The notes below the pieces were generated by a model. That model did no database searches. It was not told where the DNA came from and worked only from the letters and a program-made list of their open reading frames with translations. A stretch of DNA of 64,000 nt from Hymenolepis diminuta. Taxonomy: Eukaryota > Platyhelminthes > Cestoda > Cyclophyllidea > Hymenolepididae. Positions 13,460 to 25,613 of the stretch are shown piece after piece (position 1 is the stretch's first letter; each line of letters begins with the position of its first letter). The translations under genes were made by a program, and so were the position numbers. The stretch covers positions 1,134,626-1,198,625 of the forward strand of contig CAADRB010000020.1 of assembly GCA_900708905.1 (NCBI GenBank). Reading direction: 5' to 3'.

Positions 13460-16400
13460 AGGCTTCTAGCAAATTTTAATACCAAACAAAAGTTAACGCT
13501 TCAGGTTGCTTTCATGCATTGGTCGCAATAAAAATACTCCCATCTCATTGGTCAATTGATTTTGTGGATGAACGTTGTACCTAATTGCACAAGTAATGAA
13601 TGAAATTGTCCATTCCTTTGTCTCTCTTTCTCCTACACTCAATCTCCTTCGGAATACTAAGAACGTGCACTACGGAATGCACCATAGAATTCCAGAATTA
13701 AAATTAATTTGCCCATCAGGAAAAAATGTGCGCTTTATATGTTATTAAAATTATCTGCTTGTATCATATCTATTTAGACGTTATAGAACCGAGTTTGGAT
13801 TTTGCTCCCCATTATTACTGTCCATGACAGTTCAATGAAACTTTATTTCAAGTTTTTATCATGGAAACAACAAAAAAGTCCAATAGGTTATGAAACGCAG
13901 TCAGGGAGGTGAAGGAGAAGCAGTCGATGAAGTTAGAGTTTACAAGACCAAGAACTGAGCTAAGAGCCGAGAAACATATTTTCCAGATCAAGAATGCAGA
14001 GTCGGGAGTGAACAAGAATGTATTGAATAGCAACGACCGAAATTCGAGATATTTAAAAAGAGGAGAGAAGAACGAAACAAAGAATAAGGGAGAGATGTGC
14101 AAGAACTGAGTGTCCGTGTGTCTTAAAATCAACGTACGTGAGATTACACGAGCAGAAATTCCAATCACCGCATGAGAAACAAGCCAGACCGATAATCGAT
14201 ATTCTGCAGCAGCGATCTCGCCAATGGAGGTAAAATGCAGTGACTGCAGTCGGTTAAACTCAGTTAAAAGGGTAAAAAATTTTATATCAAACGATTAAAA
14301 TCAACACATTGCTCGAAAATAACTTTGAGAAACATTAAGAGAGCCATTCTTTAAGACTTACATGGTTTGAATTATGGAAAGTATTGATATCTCCACTTTC
14401 TCCTATTGAGTATGGCTAACATCCTAAAACCCCAATATCCAAATGTCAGGAGATGACTCCAAGATTGGTGAGTGAGATTATGCCACAATATTCGGAGCTT
14501 GTTGACTACTTGAGTTATTATTTTTACGTTTGATCATGTCACCTTCGTTTATCTGTACCTTGATACAGTCTAAATCAGTTGTTTAAGAATATCAGCGGTT
14601 TTTAACAAAAAATACATAATATCCATCTATCTTAGACTTTTTAATAAGGGCTGTACAGATTTTAGTAATAAGGTTTGCTTTGTTTTGCCTTGATTACTAT
14701 ACAAATTGGCCAGTTTTTGCAGCATTCTGGGAATTCGATAAGTTTATCCGTCCTCAAAATTCACTGTATCAAATATCCGTCCGTGGTTTACTGGCATGTA
14801 TAATCAATGTCAAGACTAAAGATGATGTTCTTAAACTTGTTATTTTAACCTAATTTGTCTCAAATGGGCATTTAGGTATCAAGGACTTCGACATTTGAAA
14901 GTATTGCTGAAGTTATATTTGTCAAACGGTGATCAACCAACAAAATAAGATCTGACAGCTAAATGTTTATGTGAGTACAAAAGTTAGTTGCTGATGTTTG
15001 ATAATAACATGAAAAGTGATAACCATAGGACTCCTTTTGATTTTTAACAACGCAAATTAAAGGGAAACGAATTATGTTAGATATTTAAACTTCCAAGTTA
15101 ATAAACAAATAACCAAAGTTTCCTCAGAGAAATAAAACAATAGCAAAGAGAGACAAATAGCTCGAAACTAATCCCCTGTTTCATTAGTATGAATAGTCAC
15201 CCGATTGTTACAATGTATACTACAGTTACTCAGACTCCAGAGGGGAGAGAAAAACAGAGACAAATCAGACAAAAAAAGTTCACTACTCAGATATTTATTG
15301 ACTTAATTTAGAATCTATTTATGCATCTATAATATGGATATGATTGAGTAGTTGTAAACCGGAGAAGATTGAATAAATAAATTGATAGCTATTGTACCTC
15401 GTGTCCGATATGACAGAATATAAACGGCCAGACAAGGGGCCAATCCGTGAATGGCGTGATCTGCCACAGATATGACGTGAAAATGACATGTTAATGAGGT
15501 AACATAAGTATTGCACTTCCAGTGTGGGGCAGTGTATTGCTTCACTCTCCTTTCATTTTTCTATCATAACTCAGAAAAATCAGTATTTACATACTAAATC
15601 GGCAATACTTCTATAATCCAAAAAAATACAGTCTATAAATGATACATTAAGGATTTATATTTGCTACAAAATACACAAATCAGTTAACTCTCACTCTTAT
15701 AAAATTATTACCTTCTGTGATCTTTGCTGCTTTAATTACTTATCTGCAAAATAATCTCTAGCTTCACTTGTTTCTGAAAACATAAACCACATAACATTCA
15801 TAAAAGAATGTCACTCTAATTCCTTCAATATTACCATAACATTCAAATATCTTCCCTTTTTCATCTTGGCTATTGAAAAAAACAATGTATCGCAGTCTTT
15901 GTTTTCATTTTCTTACTAATAATTTAGTAAACTAACTGGCTGATATATTGTACGATAAACAAATGACTAGGGTTTATAGTTTGATATTTACTGCTATGAT
16001 AGTCTGACGAAGAATATGCTCCAGCCTGTAATGTTGTACTTATCTTATTTTTCATGTTAAGTAGAATGTACCAGTTTGCTTACCTTTCAACAAAGACGCA
16101 TCGGTCTAATTGCGTCATTCAGGAAAAGAGTAGGGGGACTCAGTTCACGGGGTAAGAGATTTTGATTCTTTACCACACAGACTAAAGGAATACATGGTGC
16201 AATTCATTTTGCCGATTTTTTAAAGGTCATATGAAGAGGCTTATACTGAACCCAATATCAGTAATGGCATTTTAATCATCCTTACCTTTAATAAGACAAC
16301 GTAGACGGGAATGGACACGGGAACTCGTTGTTGATCATTGCACCTGAGGAACAGTAATCCTGTCGATAGTGCAGATACATTAATTCGTTTTTATGCGAAC

Positions 16401-19400
16401 AATAGCATATAAATGGCAACTTCACACTTGAAGTCACTTTTAAGTTTTTAGGAACAGAAGTTGATATTTTCGACAGTTTTTGCCTTGACAGCCTGGTTAA
16501 ACCAAAGACTACCTAGAAATCTAAATTGATTAATCTTAGTCATGACTTTGTGCATATTTTTTCTTAGCTCACATTGGTTCTTTTTAAACACCTGTTTAAC
16601 ATCTGTACATCAATTTGCCATTTGTTTGCCTTATTGTCTATGATGACCGTGATTTCCTACTGCTTCATAGCTTGAGAAATAGTTGGGAAGTAATTTAAGA
16701 TCCCATAATTGGTATTTTTTGACGCAAATTCTTGCAAAATTGCAATAATTTGTTTTTATAATCTGGAATTACCACTGTTGAATCGAGTTTACATTCACTT
16801 GTGGGTGAGCGTATTCTTATCGATTTCTCACCTACAGGTGCAGGCGCTCGTGATCGAATCGATTTCCTATGTATTGATAAATTGGTAAGTTACTCACATT
16901 TCATCTTTTTTCCCCCGCTTTGGTCATGTCCGGTTTTTATTCATTAATTCAATGAATTTGTAGGTGAATGGCGATCAATTCATATGGTGTCCCAATCGAA
17001 TCTATTGCTTAAGACGACAGGTTCATTAGTCGGCTGTATAGCTATCTCCCCTAATATTTTTTTACCGTTTAGTATTATTGTAACAATTCTAGAAGGTGAT
17101 AAATAAAATATTTTAACTGATTTATTTTTAATTGTTTTTTTAATGACAAAGCGATTAAACTCTTACGAGCTTTATTAAAAGAGACGTCAAACGAATCCAG
17201 TGTGTTGTGAAATGGAGTTGGGGATCGTGACTTAGTATATGATGAAGTCCGAATATCAAGAGTCTTACTTTCCAGCACAAATGATTTGCCTTTATTTCTC
17301 AAAAGAGGAAGAGTTTACCTTGTACTGTCCTAATGTTCATTCTTCATTACTGAAGCATCTAGATTTAGATCATTCGGTCAATAAGCTCTGAACATTGTGG
17401 GCATAAACATACCCGTGAATCTGGGAGTTAAAGTTCGTGGATGGTCATGTATCCTGCATCAAGTTTTACAAACAATAGCAGGAAGATGAAACTAGTAACG
17501 ACAAATTTAATATACAACAGATCACTAAAGAAAATATTTTCACTATTACTATGTATATTTTAATTTAAGATTTGTGGTGTCTATTTATGGGTACCAAAAC
17601 TGTGATTACAAAGCAAAACAATCTTGACATTTTAAAACTGTTCATGCTTGTAGCGGATGCTACACCTAAGTAATCCTCCTAGCAGTCCAAATAGCCTCTA
17701 GTAGAGTCCTCTATTATCTATTCACTCCCAAATTAGCTAAGCTATACCCAATGTGGTAAGGAAGAATATTCGTACCTAGAACAAATGTTTATCTATCAAG
17801 AAAATAAATTAATTTATATAAGATCTGATATATGATAAGTAATTGACTATCCGATTAGCCAAAAATTACAGAGATGGGTTCTTCACTTGTGGTCTTACAT
17901 ACATTCAGGTGTGAGCACAGAAAGCCAACAGTCGATAATCCAGTGCATGAGGGAGTTCATTTCCATTCCGTCCACTCGAATTTACCAAAACTCCTTAGGA
18001 CATAAAGGGAATCGAGATAGAACGATTTCACACTATTTCTTACGACCTTCCTCCTTGCACGTCCATCTTATAGCAGCCTTCGGAATAAAAGGAAGTCTTT
18101 TTGGCAGCATATAGTCTGTAGTTTATTAGTATTAATCCGCCAGTAGCAACCGTCTCATAATCATTTCCTAAGAATTGATGACATCACATAGAAAATTTGT
18201 TTTTTTTCACACCTTATTATTGAGAACAGTTTTCAAGGTTTAGTATTGACTATCTGGAAGAAGTCAACGTTGAAATTCAATTAAACTTCCCACTGAAAAC
18301 CTGTCTTGCATCTGAGCGTAATAGATCCATTACCAAATTTTAAATGTTTTCATTTGTAAATGTGAAATTTCAGTGCCGGTTTTTTCCAGAATATCTTGAT
18401 TTTTTGTGGAGATTTGTCCAGAAATTGAGCCACCATCTTAATTACCTTATCAAGGACTTTCATAGGGAGAGAGATTCTTTCTCAGCCATTTCTTGTTTAA
18501 ATCTATGTCCTTTACTTCACTCATTAATTCAAACATCACAGCTGTTTCTCCTCCTTATAATTAAATACATCTTACAACAAATAATTAGATCATACCTGCT
18601 TATATCAACCATTTGAATTGTAATAGACAGAAAATACAGTTGAAGTCCAGTAATCTGGAATTATGCATCATCGTCAAGAGCATCCCAATAAAGACGGTTT
18701 AAGTGTGCGCTCATCGATACACACACAAATGAAAATCATCACATGGAGACATCAATGATCAGACATGTATACAAACTTTAGATTCCTATCAATAAATTGG
18801 GAGTAGCCTTTTTCAGCCACTTCTGTATTGTTCATAATTCATTAAAGGCTACGTCTGATTATGCAACCTTTTACTAACGCCACACACTAAAATCTTCGAC
18901 TTTAGTTTTTTCATTGCTTCTATCCTGAAAGGAAATCTCCTCACTCCCATACTGCTAGGCTACGTCAGACGCCGTTAATCTGCACACAGCCAGAACTGTG
19001 GATGGTTTACCAAAATGGCTAATTCTTGTCAACAAGAGGGTGATAGAAAGCGAGCTTCTTAGCAGAGTGGTTCCAGGATACCTTTCTTCCACCAAGAAAA
19101 TTCAAGCGTTGGTAATAGTCTTTAAAATATGATTGGGATGGACATCAGCCTCCATATCTATGACTTAGTAGATGCGCAACCTAAATCCCTGCTGGTATGA
19201 ATGGCGACACCGACTTTATATGAAACTGCTGGGTAAAGATTAGAGCTTAAGAAATACCATCATAGGATTAAGAATTCATGGCAAACGGAAGTTCTTTCAA
19301 TTTTCAAGGAACATTAGTTGGAAGAATTGGAGAACATAGCAGGCTCGTTAACAAATTAGGAAATAAATAAATATCATGAAATAATAGGCGACTTAGAGGA

Positions 19401-19690
19401 GAACAATCGGTTAAAAGGAGTGTAAAGTGAAATCTAATTTAAAGAAATCTGGGGCAAATCTGCTAACTACAGGACTACAGTATGCTAATTATCTTACACC
19501 TTTTCCACAATCTCAGTTTTCGAGGTAAAGCATTTGCTATTTTTTACCTTGTACTTTATTTATCAATTTCGATTCGTTTTTTGGTAGAATAGGCAAGAAT
19601 AATCATTATTAAGAATTCGCAAGGCATGATTTAACTTGCGTATGTAAGCAAGTCAACGTCGAAATCATGAAAATCAAAACAATAAGAACA
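13460..19690. other. Gene-free spacer
   Basis: No supported coding exon was found. A purine-rich open stretch at 13909-14109 (+) and its complement at 13848-14168 (-) look like simple-sequence bias rather than genes. A partial R1 repeat copy lies near 17371-17450. Some isolated splice-like pairs occur (for example near 16085) but give lengths that are not multiples of 3. Confidence 0.4.
17371..17450 (+). repeat. Dispersed repeat family R1, partial copy 2
   Basis: The segment contains TCGGTCAATAAGCTCTGAAC, then a GGGCATAAACATACCCGTGAAT block and CTGGGAGTTAAA, matching the first half of the R1 family. Confidence 0.5.
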
Positions 19691-19694
19691 AGTT

Positions 19695-20480
19695 TTAGTT
19701 ATAGTCACTCTCGGCCTCTCTAATAGACTCCCCATAGACTTTAGTAAATGAAGGTCTCTTTTGTGGTTCAAGCTCCCAGCAACTTTTCATGAGTTCTTTA
19801 GTAATGACCAGCATTTTCTTAGGTGTACTGAGTCTTCTTCCACGACGGAGAATCTGTAAGAGATCTTCATTGTCTATTTTACTGTAAGGCTCCGAGCCTA
19901 AGGTGCATATCTCCCATATTACAACTCCAAATGACCACGCGTTCAATTGCATGTTAGTTATTTTCATCTTCCAAAACTTCTGAGGCAGACCACTTCGGAT
20001 TAGGACTTCCAATATAGTATCTTGTATCTCAAGGTCTGCTTAGCCTGAAATTTCCCATCTAATTGGTGAAAGAGAATCGCTTGAATATTTTACTCTTTCT
20101 ACTGGTATTAATTCAGTAGACAATGCTGTTACTTAACCGAATGCTATTGGACTGATCAAGATAGATGCTTCGTGCGGCCAGATCACGGTGTTCAATTCGT
20201 TTTAACTCAAGAGCGTATATTCCACTGGCAATTCGTCGGATTATTTTTCGGAATTTTTTGTGAGGATAGTCAAGAGACTTAATTTGAAGCAGGTACTCAA
20301 GCTGTGTACCACCTAACATATATTCAGTTACTATACGAAGGCTTCCATGATGCAAGTACCAGCCAATGAGTGAAGTTAAATAATCATTTACAACGTTCTT
20401 TTGAACCTCACAAACTACCAGAAATTCCATTGCTCCTGTCAATGCTCGATCCGATTTCTGTTTAATACTTTTTATTGCCC
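19695..20480 (-). pseudogene. Gene B: decayed tyrosine-kinase copy
   Basis: This is a degenerate duplicate of the gene A kinase. The N-lobe block (about 20138-20480) reads AIKSIKQKSDRALTGAMEF, matching AIKRVKQESEYALTGGMEL, and later EHRDLAARSIYLD, matching VHRDLAARNIFLD. The C-lobe block (19695-20104) keeps NAWSFGVVIWEICTLGSEPY and SCWELEPQKRPSFTKV. Damage is clear: the metal-binding Asn of HRDLAARN is Ser, no DFG is found, an in-frame stop (TAA at 20040-20042) follows PIRW in the activation segment, the APE region lies in another frame (SASEVLEDENN, then a stop), and one base before GCA-ATA-AAA is missing at the acceptor relative to gene A. The Pro-rich tail of gene A is absent. It could be a transcribed pseudogene, but a working kinase is very unlikely. 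Confidence 0.85.
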
Positions 20481-20788
20481 CTTTAAAGAACACCCAAATA
20501 ATTATACAATATCGAGTTGTTTGATTTAAATCCACTTTATGATGGTATAAAATGTGGAACATAAGATTTTCTCATAGACAGATTACCGGAGTACAAAAGT
20601 TCAAACTTTTCGGATACTTTAGAAAAGATCCCGTTTGTATATTTGTAGAGATTAAATTTTATGATTAACATTCACCACGGGTGAACTTTTGCGAGCTTTA
20701 ACGTGATGTTTATCAGTCACATCCATCTGCTCTTTGCTTTATGAAGATACAAATCCATCAAAGCTACATGATGCACTATTAATTCAAA

Positions 20789-21010
20789 TCAATCGGTCAA
20801 CAAGGTCTGAATATTTTGAACATGAACTCACACAGATATCCGGGAGTCGAATTGAGGTTTAGAACATTAGGCTTTTATAAGATGAAATGGGCAACTTATG
20901 AGAAAGTAAACATCTTGATGCTTCTAGAATTCAAATAGGTTAATTCACTCGACATTCTGACTTTCTTATAGACACCTATTCTACTCCCCCGTTTCATTCC
21001 TCACTAATCT
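20789..21010 (+). repeat. Dispersed repeat family R1, copy 3
   Basis: The segment carries the order TCGGTCAACAAGGTCTGAAT, GAACATGAACTCAC, CCGGGAGTC and a pyrimidine-rich end with TTTCATTCCTCACTAATC, in line with the copies at 1141 and 31850. Confidence 0.55.
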
Positions 21011-21613
21011 TTTTTGCATATTCAAATGCTATGCTATGACTATCCAGAGATCGAACTGATCATAATGCAAAATGTAGTATTTTGAAAAATCCCGCTAAAC
21101 CTCATGTTGTATCGGCATTAAAATTACATAGTGCCAAGAGAAAAATATAGAAATCCAAGGAATTGAACAACGCAGAATGTGTAAAATAAAGGAATTACAT
21201 ACAGGTACTGATGAAACGGTTGTAAATGGATGTACCACACTTAGGGATGCATTTGAAGGATAACTCTCTATGGCAATACTTTAGTTTCCGTCCACGAAGC
21301 TACAGTGACGTCTTTTGTGTCCCTATGACGCAAAAGCCCTATGTCATATCTAAAAGCGCCTATCGATTCCCCCCTTTCTTTAACCGTCTCGTTTCACTTA
21401 AAAGTACATCTGCGCTTACACAAGTGACTCATATAAAACTGTATTTGTTTTTCCACTCAACACATAATGTGAGCTTGTCGGCTATCGGCTCCGACGCTTC
21501 CTCGTTTCAGTCCTTGTTGTGGCTTCCTTGAATACACTTTGGTCTAATCAACTCTTGGCGTTCTGCTTCACAATTATTGTTAGCTCTTACTCAAACAGCT
21601 ACAAATTGGTGAC

Positions 21614-21632
21614 TGTTGTTGTTGTTGTTGTT
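21614..21632 (+). repeat. (GTT)n microsatellite
   Basis: A short perfect run of the trinucleotide TGT/GTT, about six units, in non-coding sequence. Confidence 0.9.
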
Positions 21633-22697
21633 AGTTGCTAGCTGCCAACCGTTAGTTGTTATCTTGAGTCCAACATATTAAACGCACCTCAAATACGGAT
21701 ATTCAAACGCGTCATGCAGCTTTTACTTTAGGGAGTGAAGTGATCTTGTGAGAGCAAATCCAAAAAAAAGTTGATGGAGAACCGTATTGGTTATTTCTTG
21801 TCAAATTATGGACTGGTGTAACGCTAGTTTCTTAAAGACACGACTTCGGGTTTCAAGAAATCTTAATGACGACATAGACTAGACTGCTCATCGTCACCAT
21901 TGTTATTCTTCATGGCAGAGCAGAAGAATGCTATTGAGTTGTAAGCATGGGGAAGCAGCTGACTTAGGGGAACAAAACAAGGAATTAAGCGGAAGGGAGG
22001 AGGGTGTCAAACAGAAAGTTACTGAAGTCAAGCAATCAAGAGTTTAACTTTGATTTAATTCTGAATGTTAGGTCACTGTATAATATACTAATGCTCAAAT
22101 TTATTTATTTAATCCCGGGGTTAAAGGGGGTGTGATTAATCCAATACATTCCGATCTCATTGATCAGTTGATTGATTATCATAGTTACACAATAATAAAC
22201 GGAATGTAAATGAGAGTAGTAGCGATTGTTTTAGGATAGCAGAGATCGCTGTGCAATGTTATAAGTTGTGTAATTTCATTTTTAAGTTTTCTTTAATCAT
22301 TAAAAGATTTAGATTTGTATTTGGGACCTTATATAAATGAGATTAATATTAATAAAAACTGAATTCCCGCTTAATTCGTCACAAAATGATCTAAAGGCCA
22401 AACTGGAGTTACACTTATCATTTCAAGCCGAGAATAAATGATACTTAAGCCAATGAGAACCTTTGTTATTTTAAATACTCTGACAAATCGCCAAAGCTCG
22501 GATTAATAAATACGTCAATTCATCTTATGTAGACTCCACCAAACTCCGTTACGATAACATCACGTAAGCTAACGTCAGACTGCATTCTCAGAATGAGAAG
22601 AAAAAGATTCTTTGAAGTGGTGCGAACGACTAGTTTTCAAAGTTTATAATATAATATATTTCTAATAAATTTACATTAAGAGCATTGTCTAACTTAC

Positions 22698-22718
22698 TAG
22701 GTTTTGTCAATGCAATAA
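22698..22718 (-). CDS. Candidate 21-nt micro-exon, gene B region
   Basis: The acceptor TTTTTAG and donor GTAAGT flank exactly 21 nt. In phase 1 it encodes IALTKP between split codons with no stop. It is the last phase-1 segment found before the decayed kinase exons. Confidence 0.4.
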
Positions 22719-23698
22719 CTAAAAACGAAAAAATAATAAGTGAATGAATCTATTCCTTTTAAGTTGATAATTTATCAATAAATAATGAATTACTGGTTTA
22801 TTTACTGCTCCGTAGAATCTCTAGTGGAGGCATTCGAGACTGAAAAATAGGTCATATTAAGCATTTTAGATAAGAAATGAATGTAAATAAAAAACAGCCC
22901 CGAAAAATATTGCGCTACATAACCTCCTCCATTAAATTAATTCATCATTCAGCAACAGTGGTAATCTTACATTGTTCAAGAATTCATAATCTGTTGACAT
23001 TTTTTCGGAAGATATGAGTTGATATTGTCCTACAAGCGGGTGTTTCTTTGAAGGTTGTGTTATTGTCACCGTTTAGTCTTAGGCTCAACTATGGTCTTTG
23101 TTGGAAAAATATTGTAACAAAAAATGATTGGCGATAGACTTATCAACGCGCATTTCGAAAGTCATTTTTCAAATTAATTTCACATAGAGCGGTGTTGTCA
23201 CAAGATTACGACCATTTATATAACACATAATAGAAATTTAAGCATTGTAAAATTTGTCATAATGTTCTACAACAAAAAATAATTAAATTTTAAATTTCAT
23301 TATATAACATCTAAATGGAATGAAATGAACACTTTATCATTCCGTTATTCGAAATCCATAATTGTGACGATTTTAATTTTACAATGTTTGCCTTTTAAAT
23401 ACCTTTAACAGTGAATATCAAAATAATTACATTTTCAGTTATTTACACTACAAATAAAATAAAAAATTTCATTTGTAGGTTTCACAATTTACCAGAGGTA
23501 TTTTAAATCAAACATAAGATGGATATCAAAAATGCTGTGCAGAAAAATGAATAATTAAACCTGGTGTATATAAAGTTATAGGAAATTTTAACCTACGGGC
23601 ATCTGAAAGTAATTGAGATCGGTCATTTACTGATCAAATAAAAAAATTATTTTAATAGTAGTAAAACATTAAATTGACAAAAAACCAATAACACTTAC

Positions 23699-23746
23699 GC
23701 GTGTAGTAATTTTCAGTTCGGTTTACTGTCATTCCAAACCCTGTAC
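23699..23746 (-). CDS. Candidate 48-nt micro-exon, gene B region
   Basis: The acceptor TTGCAG and donor GTAAGT flank 48 nt. Only phase 1 is open, giving TGFGMTVNRTENYYT. The other two frames contain TGA. A possible weak resemblance to the 60-nt segment at 28756-28815 (both have a G-x-G-F word and end in Thr) suggests an internal exon duplication. Confidence 0.45.
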
Positions 23747-24477
23747 CTGCAATCAAAATTTTAAAATCGTGCAATAGTTTGTTAGATTTTCGTTTTTAAT
23801 TGCAGATAAATTTGGTCGCTTACGATCATCTTTAAAATTGTTATGTTGAATTAAAGCTGTACCACCATTTGGATGATTCTAAAGTATAGTAATTCAAATC
23901 CACCAGAGTCAACACAACATGAGATGGAAAATCACTTTGAAATTTATGGCGTTAGTTGCTCTCTTACCCCCTCTAATTAGGCAACACCCCACAGTGTCTG
24001 TTCTTTACTTTGTTCATTATCTTAGGCCCGTTGATTGATCTAGATCTATTAAGAAATACGCGGTAAGCAAACTGCCGATAGATACGTCCAACCTTTCACA
24101 TTTTGGGTCCAAATGGGTAAATAGTTAAAGCTCCTGCAATGAGGGTTTTGGCCTTGCAGTTTGTAACCTTATACTGTAGATATTCCAGATGGCAGTAGAG
24201 GGTGCTATTCCCATTTTTCTCTCCGAGGCAATAATCAATGCTTACGGTAGAGAATTCCAAATTTCATTTAACGAAATGTTTCCATTTTACAGAGACTTAA
24301 CCAGTGAATATTAATTATGAATCGTTTAAAAGACTAATAATTTATAAAAATTAATTTTTTCGAAACCTATTTACTAGGTGTTTTTTTATGTGTATAAATC
24401 GATTTTTTAATTTAATTTATTTATTTTATTCTGAACGCGTACTGAAACTATTTTTATAATTAAATAAATCAATAAAC

Positions 24478-24528
24478 TTGCCTTCTTTGACACAATATGT
24501 GCCCTTTGAGCAGGTACGACAGCATCAT
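24478..24528 (-). CDS. Candidate 51-nt micro-exon, gene B region
   Basis: The acceptor is TTTCAG. Two donors are possible: GTTTAT gives 51 nt and phase 1 at both ends, while an upstream GC donor (AG|GCAAGT) gives 47 nt. The open frame reads DAVVPAQRAHIVSKK. The word QRAH followed by SK recurs in the tail of kinase gene A (FQRAHRMSKLLHK), which hints at shared origin but is short. Confidence 0.4.
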
Positions 24529-24756
24529 CTGAAAGTCATTTCATCTTAGTTAATTACAGTTTTCCGTTTTTTTGCTATTTTGCTACGTTAAACTATAATT
24601 ATTACTGGCGCAAACTGAACGTTGTAAACTCCCGATATTAGGTAGAAGTTACTTTTTTTACCCTTTCCTCTGAATCGGTACATATTAAAAATAGACATTT
24701 GGTTCCACTGAAACTATTTTAAATTAAAAATACTTATTAAAAAAATAGCACAATAT

Positions 24757-24955
24757 GACAATGAACTGATCACAAAGGTCTGGAAGCTGAGCACATAAAT
24801 TCAGTTAAGAAACTAGGAACAAATCCCTACATCTGGACACTGCACTTGACTGAAAAGTAAAAAATCTGTAACCTGAATCCTAATATTAATTTTAGCAAGA
24901 TAGTTTTACCCTATTTCTTCCCTCACACCCTTATTGAATTCTTTCATTCCTCTTT
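24757..24955 (+). repeat. Dispersed repeat family R1, diverged copy 4
   Basis: A diverged match to the R1 order: TGATCACAAAGGTCTGGAAG, a GAGCACATAA block, and a pyrimidine-rich end with TTTCATTCC. Confidence 0.4.
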
Positions 24956-25589
24956 ATGTCCGGACGCTTTCTCAAATATAAAATTGCAAAAATTTACAAA
25001 TTTATAATAAATCTCGGCTTCAGATGGAACTTCTATTTTTCCAAAAACGTTTACTCCAGAAATTCATTTATGTATAAGGTTGATTCATCTTTTAACAGAA
25101 TAACAATTGCATCAGAACCCTTGCCTTTTATCCTTTTCAAAAGTTTGCCAACTAAAATTAGAAAATTATAAATGTTAAATTATGTTATTTATAATAAAAC
25201 CGCATTTATTTTTCACTCATCATATATCTGGTAAAATAGTGTTGTGGAATTTATTCACAAAATGTAATGGAGGTTATTTTTAAAAGCGATTTAATTGACG
25301 GTTTTCAATTCATCTTTAACTTCAAAGAAATCGCAGAAATCTTTCATAAGTGCAATATTTTTTTCCATTTGAAATTCATTTTCATTGACTCTATTGATAG
25401 GTGCGATATTTAATGAAATTATAATATTTTACGGCATATTGCATGGGGAAAGCAGGAATATTTAAAAGTACTTTTCAATAAAAGTTATGGTAAATGTTCT
25501 ATCAGAATTAATAATACAGTTTGAAACAATTTTATTTTTTCATTTAAATATTTCCAATTTTAGATAATAGCAGAAAATTTGGAACTCAC

Positions 25590-25613
25590 GAAGTGAACTT
25601 CTTCGATTGCGTT
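25590..25613 (-). CDS. Candidate 24-nt micro-exon, gene B region
   Basis: The acceptor ACATTTAG and the strong donor GTGAGTT flank exactly 24 nt. Phase 1 is open and encodes the basic piece RNRRSSL. Note that a preceding segment ending in T would make a TAA stop at the junction, so the 12-nt segment at 28670 cannot be its direct neighbour in a coding mRNA. Confidence 0.45.

Noticed and set aside
15768..15773. A 6-nt segment (AAACAA) with a strong TTTTCAG acceptor and GTGAAG donor, minus strand.
   Set aside because: It is isolated from any supported exon, so there is no phase to test it against.
21226..21531. A 101-codon open frame on the plus strand.
   Set aside because: It shows no recognisable domain, no supported splice context and ordinary spacer composition.
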